A stretch of DNA of 64,000 bases from Betaproteobacteria bacterium (GCA_016716425.1 JADJWJ010000002.1:293003-357002); one strand, 5' to 3'; positions 1 through 9,070 are shown, counted from the stretch's first letter. Program-made: numbers and translations. The notes: generated from the sequence alone by a model not told the origin.

Positions 1-1320
1 GAGCTCGTCGCGCCACGGGCAGATGCCGAACGACTCCGGGTTGGGCCACGGGATGTGCCAGAACGTGATGATCGTCGCGTTCGGCAGCCGCTCGCGGATC
101 ATCCGCGGCAGCAGCGCGAAGTGGTAGTCCTGCACGAGCACGACGGGATCGTCGCTGTGCGCCTCGGCGACAACGGCGTCGGCGAACTTCGCGTTCACCG
201 CGCGATACTGCTCCCAGTCGGACGTCCGGAACGTCGGGCGCACGTGCGCGATGTGGCACAGCGGCCACATGCCCTCGTTGGCGAAGCCGTCGTAGTAGCC
301 GGCGGTCTCTTCCGGCGTCAGCCAGAGCCGGCGGATCCGGTAGCGCGGATGCCCGGGTGGCACCGCGACGTGGTCGTGACGATCGACCGTCTCGCGGTCG
401 GCGCTGCCGCTGCCGTGGGCAATCCACGTGCCGGAGCAGGCGCGCATCACGGGCTCGAGCGCCGTGACGAGGCCGCTGGCCGGGCGTTGCACGCGCACGC
501 CCTGCGGCGTGGCCACGTGGATGTACGGTTCGCGGTTCGACACGACGATGATGTCGTCGCCGCGCATCTCGCCGCGCAGCACGGCACGCAGCGTCTCCTC
601 GGTCCAGCGCTGCTGCGACTCGTCGGTCGGGCGGAACTGGTGCTCGAGCTCGCGCAGCAGCGCCTGCACGTCGCGCGCGATCGGTCGGAGCTCGGGCGCG
701 GTCCCCGCCGACGGTCGCAGGATGCCCTCGCCGCGCAGCAGCGCCCGCAGGCCGGCGACCCAGCCGCGCCACGACAGCTGGGCGATGACGACGGTGATGA
801 GCGCGACGGACGCCGACAGCGCCACGAAGAACCAGAAGAGGTAACGCCGTGTCTCCTCGCTGCGCCGCTCGATGAAGCTCATGTCGTGCACGAGCACCAG
901 GTCCGCGCGGTCCTGCGCGTCCCGCCCGACCGGCCGCACCGCAACGTGCACCACGCCCTTGGCCGTGCGCAGCAGGTGGTCGCCCACCGTGAGGTAGGGT
1001 GCCAACGCCGAGCACCGCAACTCGGGCGGGAATGCGCCGGTTGCGATCGGCGCCGGCCGGTCGGGCAGGCACAGGCCGACCGCGTACAGCCGCTCGTCGC
1101 TGGTGAGGCGGTGGAAGAAGGCGAGGATGCGCGTCGACGATCCGGTCTCGATCAGGTCGGCAAGCGGCTCCGCGACCGTGCTCGCGATGAGGTTCGACCG
1201 GATGTCGAGGTCGCGCACGAACCAGCGCGTCGTCAGCGTGTCGACGAGCGGCACGGCGGCGTACGCGAAGAGCGCGAGCGCGACGAGGAGCGGAACGAGG
1301 AAGCGGAGCGACAGACGCAT
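1..1320 (-). CDS. Trehalose-6-phosphate synthase with N-terminal membrane module (partial, 3' end outside window)
   Basis: Reading minus from ATG at 1320, 440 residues lie in the window and the gene runs off its left edge. Residues about 4-20 form a hydrophobic segment, followed by a roughly 125-residue presumed periplasmic stretch, a second membrane segment near 145-165 and a linker. A GT20 glycosyltransferase domain then begins at about residue 230 (VVSNREPY). Typical OtsA landmarks follow: LVQDYHFALLPRMIR and FWHIPWPNPESFGICPW, a region that binds the glucosyl donor and acceptor. The enzyme makes trehalose-6-phosphate from UDP-glucose and glucose-6-phosphate for osmoprotection. Ordinary OtsA is soluble and lacks the membrane module, so this is a membrane-anchored variant with a receptor-like N-terminus. 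The family call is firm; the sensing role is inferred from architecture only. Confidence 0.9.
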   Translation of the reverse strand, partial: MRLSLRFLVPLLVALALFAYAAVPLVDTLTTRWFVRDLDIRSNLIASTVAEPLADLIETGSSTRILAFFHRLTSDERLYAVGLCLPDRPAPIATGAFPPELRCSALAPYLTVGDHLLRTAKGVVHVAVRPVGRDAQDRADLVLVHDMSFIERRSEETRRYLFWFFVALSASVALITVVIAQLSWRGWVAGLRALLRGEGILRPSAGTAPELRPIARDVQALLRELEHQFRPTDESQQRWTEETLRAVLRGEMRGDDIIVVSNREPYIHVATPQGVRVQRPASGLVTALEPVMRACSGTWIAHGSGSADRETVDRHDHVAVPPGHPRYRIRRLWLTPEETAGYYDGFANEGMWPLCHIAHVRPTFRTSDWEQYRAVNAKFADAVVAEAHSDDPVVLVQDYHFALLPRMIRERLPNATIITFWHIPWPNPESFGICPWRDEL

Positions 1321-1456
1321 GCGGCCGGGCGCCGGCAAGTGCGGCGCGCGTGATTCGGAATCCGATCATACGCCCGCGGCTGGCGGGCGGGGATTGCCCG
1401 GCGGCGCACGCGACTGTCGGACTTGTCCTACAAGCGGGGCCGCGCGCGGGGGCGAA

Positions 1457-1532
1457 TCACAAAGAGACGCACAGACGCAGAGGAAAACTCATGATGCGGC
1501 GCCTCGTCTGTACCTCCGCGTCTCATTGTGAA
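1457..1532. repeat. Dispersed imperfect inverted repeat (cacaaagagacgcagag type), copy 1
   Basis: The arms tcacaaagagacgcacagac and, on the right, the complement of cctccgcgtctcattgtga flank a short spacer that contains aggaaaactcatgatg. The element is clearly less GC-rich than its surroundings. Related arms recur at 9071-9146 and 24364-24430. It lies between the 5' end of the trehalose synthase gene and the 3' end of the CoA-transferase family gene. The copies are intergenic and contain no plausible gene, so they look like a small REP- or MITE-like family. Confidence 0.6.
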
Positions 1533-1546
1533 GGATGCCTGCCCGC

Positions 1547-2707
1547 TTAGTCGATGAAACCGACCCCCGTCGCGCGCAGTTCCGCGATCGTGGCGTCGGC
1601 GAAGCCCCAGTCGCGCAGCGCCGCGCGCCCGCCGGCGCCGCGCTCGGGCGGCGCGCCGCGTACCGAGCCAGGTGTGCGCGAGAAGCGCGGCGCGGGCGCG
1701 GGTTGCTGCACGTCGCCGACGCTCACGTGGCTGCCGCGCAGCTGCGCGTGCGGATGCGTGGGCGCGTCGGCGAACGACAGCACCGGCGCCACGCACGCGT
1801 CGCTGCCCTCGAACACCTGCGTCCACTCGTCACGAGTGCGGGCAGCGAACGCCACGGCCAGACGCGCGCGCAGCTCCGGCCAGCGTGCGCGATCGTGCTG
1901 CGCGGGCAGCGCCTCCCCCGCGAGCCCGAGCCGCTGCAGCAGCTCGGCGTAGAACTTGCCTTCGATGGCGCCGACGGCCATGTACGCGTCATCGCGGGTG
2001 CGGTAGGTGTCGTACCACGGCGCGCCCGAGTCGAGCACGTTCTCGCCGCGCGCGTCGCTCCACTGGCGCGCGGCGCGCATGCCCCAGAACATCGTCGTCA
2101 GCAGCGCCGCGCCGTCGACCATCGCGGCGTCGACGACCTGCCCGCGGCCCGTGCGCTGCGCGGCGAGGAGCGCGCAGACGATCCCGAAACCGAGCAGCAT
2201 GCCGCCGCCGCCGAAGTCGCCGACGAGGTTGAGCGGCGGCACGGGCGCTTCGCCCGCGCGGCCGATCGCGTGCAGCGCGCCGGTCAGCGCGATGTAGTCG
2301 ATGTCGTGCCCGGCGCGCCCGGCGAGGGGGCCCTCCTGTCCCCAGCCGGTCATCCGTCCGTACACGAGCTTCGGATGCTGCGCGAGCAGGGCGTCGGGAC
2401 CGAGCCCGAGGCGCTCCATCACCCCGGGACGGAAGCCCTCGACGAGGGCGTCGGCACGCGCGGCCAACCGGCGCGCAGCGGACGTTCCCTCCGGAGTCTT
2501 GAGGTCGAGCGTAACGGAGCGCCGTCCGCGCAGCATCGCATCGTGCCGGCGCTCGTGCGGAAAGCCCAGTCCCGGGTCCTGCGGCCGGTCGACCAGCAGC
2601 ACGTCCGCACCCATGTCGGCGAGCAGCATCGCGCAGAACGGGCCCGGGCCCAGCGCCTCGAACTCGAGGACGCGGATGCCGGCCAGCGGGCCGCCGCCCG
2701 CCGTCAT
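1547..2707 (-). CDS. Alpha-methylacyl-CoA racemase-like CaiB/BaiF family enzyme
   Basis: This 386-residue protein starts with the family N-terminus (GIRVLEFEALGPGPFCAMLLADMGADVLLVDRP). It has residues matching the catalytic set of alpha-methylacyl-CoA racemases: His134 in AGHDIDY, Asp164 in NLVGDFGGGG and Glu249 in VGAIEGKFY. The family is a class III CoA-transferase fold; AMACR members epimerise 2-methyl-branched acyl-CoAs for beta-oxidation, while relatives move CoA between acids. The conserved NLVGDFGGGG segment favours the racemase branch. The start lies 16 bp beyond the stop of the upstream kinase gene, so the two are probably cotranscribed. Substrate cannot be read from sequence. Confidence 0.88.
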   Translation of the reverse strand: MTAGGGPLAGIRVLEFEALGPGPFCAMLLADMGADVLLVDRPQDPGLGFPHERRHDAMLRGRRSVTLDLKTPEGTSAARRLAARADALVEGFRPGVMERLGLGPDALLAQHPKLVYGRMTGWGQEGPLAGRAGHDIDYIALTGALHAIGRAGEAPVPPLNLVGDFGGGGMLLGFGIVCALLAAQRTGRGQVVDAAMVDGAALLTTMFWGMRAARQWSDARGENVLDSGAPWYDTYRTRDDAYMAVGAIEGKFYAELLQRLGLAGEALPAQHDRARWPELRARLAVAFAARTRDEWTQVFEGSDACVAPVLSFADAPTHPHAQLRGSHVSVGDVQQPAPAPRFSRTPGSVRGAPPERGAGGRAALRDWGFADATIAELRATGVGFID

Positions 2708-2723
2708 GCAGCACCGATCGGCA

Positions 2724-4916
2724 TCACGCGCCCGCCCCGGCCGGCGCCGCGCGCGCGCCGTTGCGCTCGCGGTGGAGGTCCCACCAGGCCGCCGCGTCGT
2801 CCTGCGTCCACGCGAGTCGGCTCGCCAGGCGGTCGAGCGCCTCGATCACCGCGGCCATCGCCTGCGGCCGCCGCGCGCGGTCCTTCTCGAGGCACGCGGC
2901 GATCAGCGCGTCGAGGCCCTCGGGGATGCCGGCGATGCCGCTCGCCGCCACGCGCGGCGCCGGCGCGTGCAGCACCTGGTTGCTGATTTGCAGGTTGTCG
3001 TCGCCGTCGAAGATCGGCTTGCCCGTGAGCAGGAAGTAGCCGACCGCGCCGAGGGCGTAGATGTCGGAGCGCGCGTCGGCGTCCTTCGGGTTCAGGAGGC
3101 GCTCGGGCGCCATGTAGCGCGGTGTGCCGAGGATCTTGATCTGCTTGGTGACGTCGCGCGTCTGCTCGGTCTCGAGGCTCTTCACCAGGCCGAAGTCAAG
3201 CAGCTTCACGACGTCGTCCTCGCCGCGGCGGCACAGCATCACGTTCTCGGGCTTGACGTCCCGGTGAATCATCCCGTGCTCGTGCGCCTCGCGCAGCGCG
3301 GCGCCGACCTGGCGCAGGATGTGGATGACGCGGCCCGGGGGCACCGGTCCCGTTTCGGCGACGAGCTCGGCGAGCGTCACGCCGTCGAGGTACTCCATCA
3401 CGTAGTACGGCAGGCCGTCCTTCGTGCGCCCGAAGTCGTAGATGCGGACCGTGTTGGGGTGCAAGAGCTGGCTCGCCACCTGCACCTCGCGCTCGAAGCG
3501 GTGGATGAACTCGTCGGTCGCCACGTGCTTCTTCAGCACCTTGACCGCCGTCGGCCGCTTGAGCAGCGCGTGGCGCGCGAGGTAGATGGTGGCCATGCCG
3601 CCCTCGCTGATCTGGCGCTCCAGCGTGTACGCGCCCAGGCGCTGCAGCTTGCCGAACTGCCGCTGCAGTTGCGACAGCGACAGGCTGGACGTCAGCGCCG
3701 CGCCGAGCGACAGCACGACGAAGCCGCCGATCACCGCGAAGCTGATCCACAGGTAGCGCAGCGGCGCGAACGTCTCCGTGGCGGAGATCTCGGCGATCAC
3801 GCCGATGTCGTACGCCGGCAGCCAGCGCCACGCGCCGATCACCTCGTCGCCGCGATAGCCGCGGTACGGCGTGACCAGAACCCCCTCGCGGTCGCTGCCG
3901 AGGCTCTTGCCGCGGGCCGCGACGGCGAGTGCTGCGGCCTGGGTGAGTGGACGCGCCGCCGCCTCGAGCCGGGGTGTGTACCCGGCGCCGAGCTCGCCAC
4001 CGGGGTCGCGCACGGGGATGGCGAACGCCGACGGCGGCGTGCCCGATTCGGGCAGCATGCCTGCGGCGATCAGCGCGTCGGTGAAGCGCGTCGGCGTCAG
4101 CATCAGGCCGTCGTCGGAAAACGCGTACGCCTCGGTCGATACCCCGGGCCGTGCGGCCGAGAATACGGCGGCAAGGTCGCGGTCGGCGACGACGCCGACG
4201 GCGAGTCCTACGCCTGCGGGCGCGGTCGACACGCGGATCGGCGCGATCGTCCACGCGACGGGCCGCCGCCGACCGTTGGCGCCTTCGATCGACAGCTCGG
4301 GATCCGGGTGCGGGCGCACGAACTGCGACACGCCGTCGAGCGCGCGGTCGAGCCGCTGACGGAACAGCACCGAATGCAGGCGTTGCCCGCAGCTTGCCGG
4401 ATTCTCGGAGGCGACGATGACGCCGGTGCGGTCGACGACGAGCATCGCGGCCATGCCGCGCGTGCCCAGCCGCGCCTGCAGCATTCGCGACAGCTCGACG
4501 GCGTCCGCCGATTCGCACTGCTTGCGGATCGCCGCGGGCTCGCGCGCTGCTGCCGCCGCCAGCCGCAGCGCGCGCTCCTGGAGCCACGGCTGCTGCGCGA
4601 GGCGCTCGGTCTCCGCCCGGTGCTCGCCGACCCAGACGTCGACGCCGCTGGTCACGGTGCCGAGCAGCGCCTGCAGCCCGACCGCCTGGGTCTCCGCGAT
4701 CGAGTTGCGCACGCCGTTGTACGCCCAGTAGCCCAGCCCGATCAGCAGCGCGGCCATCAGCACCGTGGCCGCGTTGCGCCAGGTCTCCGTCTCGACCAGA
4801 TGCGCGATGATGTTCGGGATCGCGTTGGCCGGGGCCTCCGGGTCGCCGGCGCCGACGTCGAGGATGCGCGGGCGTTCCGCGCCGCGCTCGGCGGGGGATT
4901 TCGCGGATCCCGTCAT
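2724..4916 (-). CDS. Membrane sensor serine/threonine protein kinase
   Basis: The 730-residue protein has a cytoplasmic N-terminus, a membrane segment at about 50-66, a 320-residue extracytoplasmic region, a second membrane segment near 388-410 and a Hanks-type kinase domain from about 430 to 700. Kinase landmarks are intact: glycine loop ISEGGMATIY, Lys459 in AVKVLKK, HRDVKPEN at 551-558, DFG at 574-576 and a MAPE motif in the activation segment. The long periplasmic part with two short PAS/Cache-like stretches (VVDRTGVIVAS; AFSDDGLMLTP) suggests ligand-dependent phosphorylation of Ser/Thr in unknown targets. A 95-codon repeat-encoded frame ends in an ATGA overlap with this start, suggesting translational coupling to the TRAP permease upstream. 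The kinase call is very secure. Confidence 0.93.
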   Translation of the reverse strand: MTGSAKSPAERGAERPRILDVGAGDPEAPANAIPNIIAHLVETETWRNAATVLMAALLIGLGYWAYNGVRNSIAETQAVGLQALLGTVTSGVDVWVGEHRAETERLAQQPWLQERALRLAAAAAREPAAIRKQCESADAVELSRMLQARLGTRGMAAMLVVDRTGVIVASENPASCGQRLHSVLFRQRLDRALDGVSQFVRPHPDPELSIEGANGRRRPVAWTIAPIRVSTAPAGVGLAVGVVADRDLAAVFSAARPGVSTEAYAFSDDGLMLTPTRFTDALIAAGMLPESGTPPSAFAIPVRDPGGELGAGYTPRLEAAARPLTQAAALAVAARGKSLGSDREGVLVTPYRGYRGDEVIGAWRWLPAYDIGVIAEISATETFAPLRYLWISFAVIGGFVVLSLGAALTSSLSLSQLQRQFGKLQRLGAYTLERQISEGGMATIYLARHALLKRPTAVKVLKKHVATDEFIHRFEREVQVASQLLHPNTVRIYDFGRTKDGLPYYVMEYLDGVTLAELVAETGPVPPGRVIHILRQVGAALREAHEHGMIHRDVKPENVMLCRRGEDDVVKLLDFGLVKSLETEQTRDVTKQIKILGTPRYMAPERLLNPKDADARSDIYALGAVGYFLLTGKPIFDGDDNLQISNQVLHAPAPRVAASGIAGIPEGLDALIAACLEKDRARRPQAMAAVIEALDRLASRLAWTQDDAAAWWDLHRERNGARAAPAGAGA

Positions 4917-5200
4917 GGCACGAGGCGGGCGCCGGCGCAGGTCGCGTACCTGCGCATGTCAGTCGCGAAGGGCCGCCCCGAGCGACTGACCTGCCCCCTC
5001 GGGGGGCAGCGAGCGCAGCGAGCGTGGGGGCCGTTCATCCTAGTGGCGAAGGGCCGCCCCGAGCGACTGACCTGCCCCCTCGGGGGGCAGCGAGTACCGC
5101 GAGCGTGGGGGCGGTTCATCCGAGTGGCGAAGGGCCGCCCCGAGCCACTGACCTGCCCCCGCGGGGGGCAGCGAGTACCGCGAGCGTGGGGGCGGTTCAT
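4913..5200 (-). CDS. Putative 95-codon repeat-encoded bridging frame between TRAP permease and kinase
   Basis: The frame opens with ATG one base after the TAG of the TRAP permease (TAG-A-ATG). It consists of three copies of a 27-residue unit beginning MNRPHARG or MNGPHARC, then a 14-residue tail (MRRYATCAGARLVP), and closes with a TGA that overlaps the kinase ATG as ATGA. The unit is 81 bp, so frame is kept through all copies. The peptide is Arg/Pro/Gly-rich with no known domain. It may be an incidental open frame in GC-rich repeats or a translated linker that couples the two genes. The exact fit at both ends, repeated at two other loci, is why it is listed. Confidence 0.28.
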   Translation of the reverse strand: MNRPHARGTRCPPRGQVSGSGRPFATRMNRPHARGTRCPPRGQVSRSGRPFATRMNGPHARCARCPPRGQVSRSGRPFATDMRRYATCAGARLVP

Positions 5201-5207
5201 TCTAGCG
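4965..5207. repeat. Family A 81-bp intergenic repeat, three tandem copies
   Basis: Three direct copies, each exactly 81 bp, begin at 4965, 5046 and 5127. Each contains gggccgccccgag, a CCCCCTCGGGGGG-type palindrome (CCCCCGCGGGGGG in the third) and cagcgag(cgca/tacc)gcgagcgtggggg. Copies differ by a few substitutions, such as agcgcagcgagcg against agtaccgcgagcg. The array fills the junction between the stop of the TRAP permease and the kinase start, both read on the minus strand. The last copy overlaps the permease stop codon. Other copies are at 26444-26634 and 37954-38181, and a diverged family lies at 40078-40482. Confidence 0.93.
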
Positions 5208-7448
5208 CCGCGCCGTACGCCGCGCGGAGACGGCGTTCCAGCCGAGGATCGAGAACACGACGGCGAGGCCGACGACGTTCGGCCAGAACTGGTTGAAGAC
5301 GAGCGCCAGCCCGGCGATCGTCAGCGCCACCTTCTCCGGGCGCTCGAGCGGCCCGCGGAACCAGCCGATGTACGCGGCGGACAGCGCGGTGATGCCGGCG
5401 AGGCCGCAGAACGCCGCGGAGGCGAACGCGGCCCACGTGAAGTCGATGAACAGCAGCGCGGGCGTGTAGACGAACATGAACGGCACCAGCGCCTTGCCCA
5501 TCGACAGCCGGAACGCCGTCATGCCGGTGCGCATCGGTTCCGAGCCTGCGATACCGGCAGCCGCGTAGGCGGCCAGCGCGACCGGCGGCGTCACGTCCGC
5601 GAGCACGCCGTAGTAGAAGACGAAGAAGTGCGTCGCGATCAGCGGCACGCCGAGCGTGGCCAGCGCCGGCGCTGCGATCGAAGCGAGGATGATGTAGGTG
5701 GGCGTCGTCGGCACGCCGGTGCCCATCATGATGCAGGCGATCGCGACGAACAGCAGGCCGAAGAACACCTTGCCGCCCGTCTCGGTGAACAGCGCGAACG
5801 GATCGATCGCGCGGACCCACGCCGACACCGTTCCGGCGAGCTCGATCACGGCCCCGGAGAACTTGAAGCCCAGCCCGGACAGCGTCAGCACGCCGAGAAT
5901 GAGACCGACGCACGCGCAGGCGGCGCCGATCGCGAGCGCGTACTTGGCGCCTTCCTCGAGGCCGACGATCAGCGGCTTCCACGTCAGCGTCTGTCCGTGC
6001 AGCCGGTCGTTGCCGAACCGCCGTGCGACGAGCGGGATGTACGAGCAGACGAAGCACAGCACGATGCCCCAGAACGCCGCGAGGAACGGCGTGAAGTCGA
6101 GCAGCAGCATCGTCACCAGCGCGATCAGCGGGAACACGAGGTGCCAGCTCGACGCCAGCACGGACGAGAGCTTCGGGATCAGGTGCGCCTCGACGCCGTG
6201 GAGCCGCAGCCGTTTCGCCTCGAAGTGCACCATCAGCAGGCAGGCGAAGTAGTGGAACAGCGCCGGCACGATCGCGATGATCACGAGCTCCTTGTACGGG
6301 ACGCCGAGCAGTTCGGCCATCACGAACGCGGATGCACCCATCACCGGCGGCGTGACCTGCCCGCCGCACGACGCGGAGGCCTCGACCGCGCCGGCGAAGC
6401 GCGGCGTGAAGCCGTACTTCTTCATCAGCGGGATCGTCAGCGAGCCCGTCGTGACGGCGTTGGCGACCGACGAGCCCGAGATCATCCCGAACAGGCCGGA
6501 CGACACGACGCACGCCTTGGCCGGCCCGCCGGCGTAGCGGCCGGCGGCGATGGTCGCGAGCTCCATGAACAGCCGCCCGAGCCCCGTCATCTGCGCAAGC
6601 ACGCCGAACAGAACGAAGTGGAACACGTAGGTCGCGACGACGCCGACGGCGATGCCGTAGATGCCCTCGGTGCCGACGTAGATGTGGTTGACGACGCGCA
6701 CGACGCTGTAGCCGCGGTGCGCGAGCACGCCGGGCATATAGCGGCCGAGCAGTGCGTACAGCAGGCAGGCCATGCCGATCGCCGGTAGCAGCGGACCCAT
6801 CGTCCGCCGCGTGGCCTCCATCACCATGACGATCGCGAGCACGCCCATCATGTAGTCCTGCGCGATCGGGGAGCCGACGCGGCGGACGAAGATGTCGTCG
6901 AAGAACACGAGCTGGTAGAGCGAGACCGCGGCCGCGAGCGCCGCCAGCGGCCAGTCGATCCACGACGCCTTGTCGTCGTAGCCGCCGAAGCGGCGGAGCG
7001 GCAGCGAAAGCACCACGACGAACGCAACCAGCGCGAGGAACCACGCGCCGTTCGCGAGTTCACCGGTCGCCGTCAGGCGGTCGACCAGGTCCCACGCGAG
7101 GTAGAGGTAGAACGCGCCGAACACGACGGCCCAGCCCCACTCCTGCGCGGCGGCGCGCGCGCCCGCCGCGGGCCGCGGGCGCGGGAAGACGAGGAAGATG
7201 AGGCCCAGCACCAGCGCGAGGTGGAACGCGCGGTGCTTGATCTCGACCAGCAGGCCGAATCCCGCCGTGTAGATGTGGAAGCCCGACAGGACGACGGCGA
7301 TCGTCGTCACCAGCAGGCCGACCGGACCGACGAGCTTGCGGAAGTTCGACTCGTGGTCGAACTGGCGGATGAGCCGCTTCTGCTGCTCCTCCGAGACCGC
7401 CTCGATGGTGTCGGTCAGCGTGCCGCCGTGGGGATTGGGCGTGGTCAT
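5202..7448 (-). CDS. TRAP transporter fused permease (4TM/12TM, TAXI type)
   Basis: The 748-residue protein fuses the small DctQ-like and large DctM-like membrane subunits, as in TAXI systems. The N-terminal cytoplasmic tail contains RLIRQFDHESNFR; many hydrophobic helices follow, with conserved stretches such as GLFGMISGSSVANAVTTG and MGTGVPTTPTYIILASI typical of the DctM domain. It would move a carboxylate-type substrate inward, driven by an ion gradient, using the binding protein encoded at 7999-8970. DUF1850 lies 10 bp upstream, so the order is binding protein, DUF1850, permease, all minus. The stop codon is overlapped by a family A repeat. Substrate is unknown. Confidence 0.95.
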   Translation of the reverse strand: MTTPNPHGGTLTDTIEAVSEEQQKRLIRQFDHESNFRKLVGPVGLLVTTIAVVLSGFHIYTAGFGLLVEIKHRAFHLALVLGLIFLVFPRPRPAAGARAAAQEWGWAVVFGAFYLYLAWDLVDRLTATGELANGAWFLALVAFVVVLSLPLRRFGGYDDKASWIDWPLAALAAAVSLYQLVFFDDIFVRRVGSPIAQDYMMGVLAIVMVMEATRRTMGPLLPAIGMACLLYALLGRYMPGVLAHRGYSVVRVVNHIYVGTEGIYGIAVGVVATYVFHFVLFGVLAQMTGLGRLFMELATIAAGRYAGGPAKACVVSSGLFGMISGSSVANAVTTGSLTIPLMKKYGFTPRFAGAVEASASCGGQVTPPVMGASAFVMAELLGVPYKELVIIAIVPALFHYFACLLMVHFEAKRLRLHGVEAHLIPKLSSVLASSWHLVFPLIALVTMLLLDFTPFLAAFWGIVLCFVCSYIPLVARRFGNDRLHGQTLTWKPLIVGLEEGAKYALAIGAACACVGLILGVLTLSGLGFKFSGAVIELAGTVSAWVRAIDPFALFTETGGKVFFGLLFVAIACIMMGTGVPTTPTYIILASIAAPALATLGVPLIATHFFVFYYGVLADVTPPVALAAYAAAGIAGSEPMRTGMTAFRLSMGKALVPFMFVYTPALLFIDFTWAAFASAAFCGLAGITALSAAYIGWFRGPLERPEKVALTIAGLALVFNQFWPNVVGLAVVFSILGWNAVSARRTARR

Positions 7449-7457
7449 CGTCGGCCG

Positions 7458-7916
7458 TCAGGAAGCGGGGCAGGGGCCGGGCGCCACGGACAGCGCGAGC
7501 GCGCGGTTGCCCCACGCCGCGAGGTCCGCGCTCGCGCCGCCGGCGGTGAGCCGCGGCAACTGGTCCGCGTGCACGCGCATGACGACGACCGGAAAGCGTC
7601 GGGCCATCGTCACCACGAACTGCCCGTCGCGGCGCTCGAACGCGCCGCCGGTATCGGCCTGCGTCGGCAGCCCGGGGCCGTGCTGCGCAAAGCGGATCTC
7701 GGTCTGCACGATGGTGCCGTTGTCGACGCGATAGCGCTCAACCACGGGCGTGCGCGTCACCGAATGCACGTAGGCCACCGTGAACCACGGCGCGGCGGCA
7801 GGCACGTCGAACTGCGCGACCACGCCGCCTTCGGGGTGCGCGGCGAGCGCGATGCAGGCGGGCTCGCCGCCGGTCGCGACCATCATGCCGAACAAGGCGG
7901 TCGCTGCCCCTGTCAC
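7458..7916 (-). CDS. DUF1850 domain protein of the TAXI-TRAP operon
   Basis: This predicted 152-residue protein begins at GTG with a weak hydrophobic N-terminus (ATALFGMMVA), so export is possible but not certain. The body matches DUF1850 as I know it: an AYVHSVTRTPVVERYRV core followed by TEIRFAQHGPGLPTQ. DUF1850 genes are commonly found between TAXI binding proteins and fused TRAP permeases, which is exactly the arrangement here (82 bp after the binding protein, 9 bp before the permease). The role is unknown; an accessory part in substrate delivery is an inference from context. Confidence 0.82.
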   Translation of the reverse strand: MTGAATALFGMMVATGGEPACIALAAHPEGGVVAQFDVPAAAPWFTVAYVHSVTRTPVVERYRVDNGTIVQTEIRFAQHGPGLPTQADTGGAFERRDGQFVVTMARRFPVVVMRVHADQLPRLTAGGASADLAAWGNRALALSVAPGPCPAS

Positions 7917-7998
7917 GACGCGCGGCGCGCCGGCGCGTTCCAGGTCCCGACCGCAGGCGGGTGCATGAGCCCCTTCTCGCCGTAGCGGGCGCGGAGCG

Positions 7999-8970
7999 TC
8001 ACTTGATGAGGCCCTTCTCGCGATAGTACTTCGCGGCGCCCGGGTGCAGCGGGATCGAAACCGACTGCAGCGCCGTCTTGAGCGCGATCTCCTTGCCCTT
8101 CGGGTGCACCTGGCCCAGCGTCTCGGTGTTCTCGTACAGCGCCTTGGTCACCTCGTAGGCCATCTGCTCGGACACGCCGTCGTGCGTCGCCCACACCGCC
8201 ATCACGGCCAGCGTGTTGACCGGTGCGGTCTGACCCTTGTAGGTGTTGGCGGGCAGCAGGACGTTCGCGTAGTACGGCTGCTTCTTGCGCAGCGTCTCGA
8301 TTTCCGGGCCGGCCAGCGGCACCACGCGGATGTCGCGCGCGTTCGCGAGGTCGGAGATCGACGACGTCGGCGCGCCGGCGGTGATCAGCGACGCCGTCAG
8401 GTTGCCGTCCTTGATCTTGTCGACCGACTGCGTGAACGACGACAGATCCTCGCCGATGTCCTTGCGCGTCATCCCGTGCGCCTCCAGCAGGTCGCCGAGG
8501 AGCTGCCACTGGCCGGAACCCGGCGAGCCCGACGACACCGACTTGCCCTTCAGATCCTTGAAGCCCTGGACGTTGGCACTCGCGAGCGTCACGAGCTGCA
8601 CCTGCTCCGGATAGAGCGCGCCGAGCGCGCGCAGGTTCTTCACGGCCTTGCCTTCGAACTGGCCCTTGCCGTTGTACGCGGCGTCGAGGATGTCGGCGGC
8701 GACGAACGCACTCTCGATGTCCTTGCGCCCGAGCAGCTGCGCGTTGGCGACCGACGCGCCGGCGGTCTCCGCGGTGGCGGAGAGCTTCTTGCCGCCGATC
8801 GTGACCTTGTTCGAGATGAGCTGCGCGAGCATCCCGCCCAGCGGATAGTAGGTGCCGCCGGTGCCGCCGGTGGCGATGCCGAAGAACACGCGGTCCTGCG
8901 CCGGTGCGGACGTCGCGAAGGCGACGCCGGCGACGAGCGCCGCGGCGGCGATACGGGTGCGCAAAGCCAT
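7999..8970 (-). CDS. TAXI family TRAP transporter solute-binding protein
   Basis: The start is ATG at 8970 because gggaggag lies just upstream as a strong ribosome-binding site and a clean signal peptide follows (ALRTRIAAAALVAGVAFATSAPAQ), although the frame stays open much further upstream. The mature protein begins RVFFGIATGGTGGTYYPLGG, the signature of TAXI binding proteins, and continues with IESAFVAADILDAAYNG. The length of 323 residues is normal for the family. It captures an organic acid or related solute in the periplasm and hands it to the fused permease. It is first in a three-gene minus-strand operon. Confidence 0.93.
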   Translation of the reverse strand: MALRTRIAAAALVAGVAFATSAPAQDRVFFGIATGGTGGTYYPLGGMLAQLISNKVTIGGKKLSATAETAGASVANAQLLGRKDIESAFVAADILDAAYNGKGQFEGKAVKNLRALGALYPEQVQLVTLASANVQGFKDLKGKSVSSGSPGSGQWQLLGDLLEAHGMTRKDIGEDLSSFTQSVDKIKDGNLTASLITAGAPTSSISDLANARDIRVVPLAGPEIETLRKKQPYYANVLLPANTYKGQTAPVNTLAVMAVWATHDGVSEQMAYEVTKALYENTETLGQVHPKGKEIALKTALQSVSIPLHPGAAKYYREKGLIK

Positions 8971-9070
8971 GAACTCCTCCCTCGTTGGTTGCTCGTCGCG
9001 CCTCGTGCGGACGCGGACCGCGACAGTATGCCCAATCGGGGGCCGGGGCGCCACGCCGCCGCGGCTGGTC

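Noticed and set aside
2301..6788. A plus-strand open frame of almost 1500 codons
   Set aside because: It is antisense to the CoA-transferase, kinase and TRAP permease genes, all of which have clear families. Its product is Arg/Ala-rich low-complexity sequence, as expected for a shadow frame at 70% GC.
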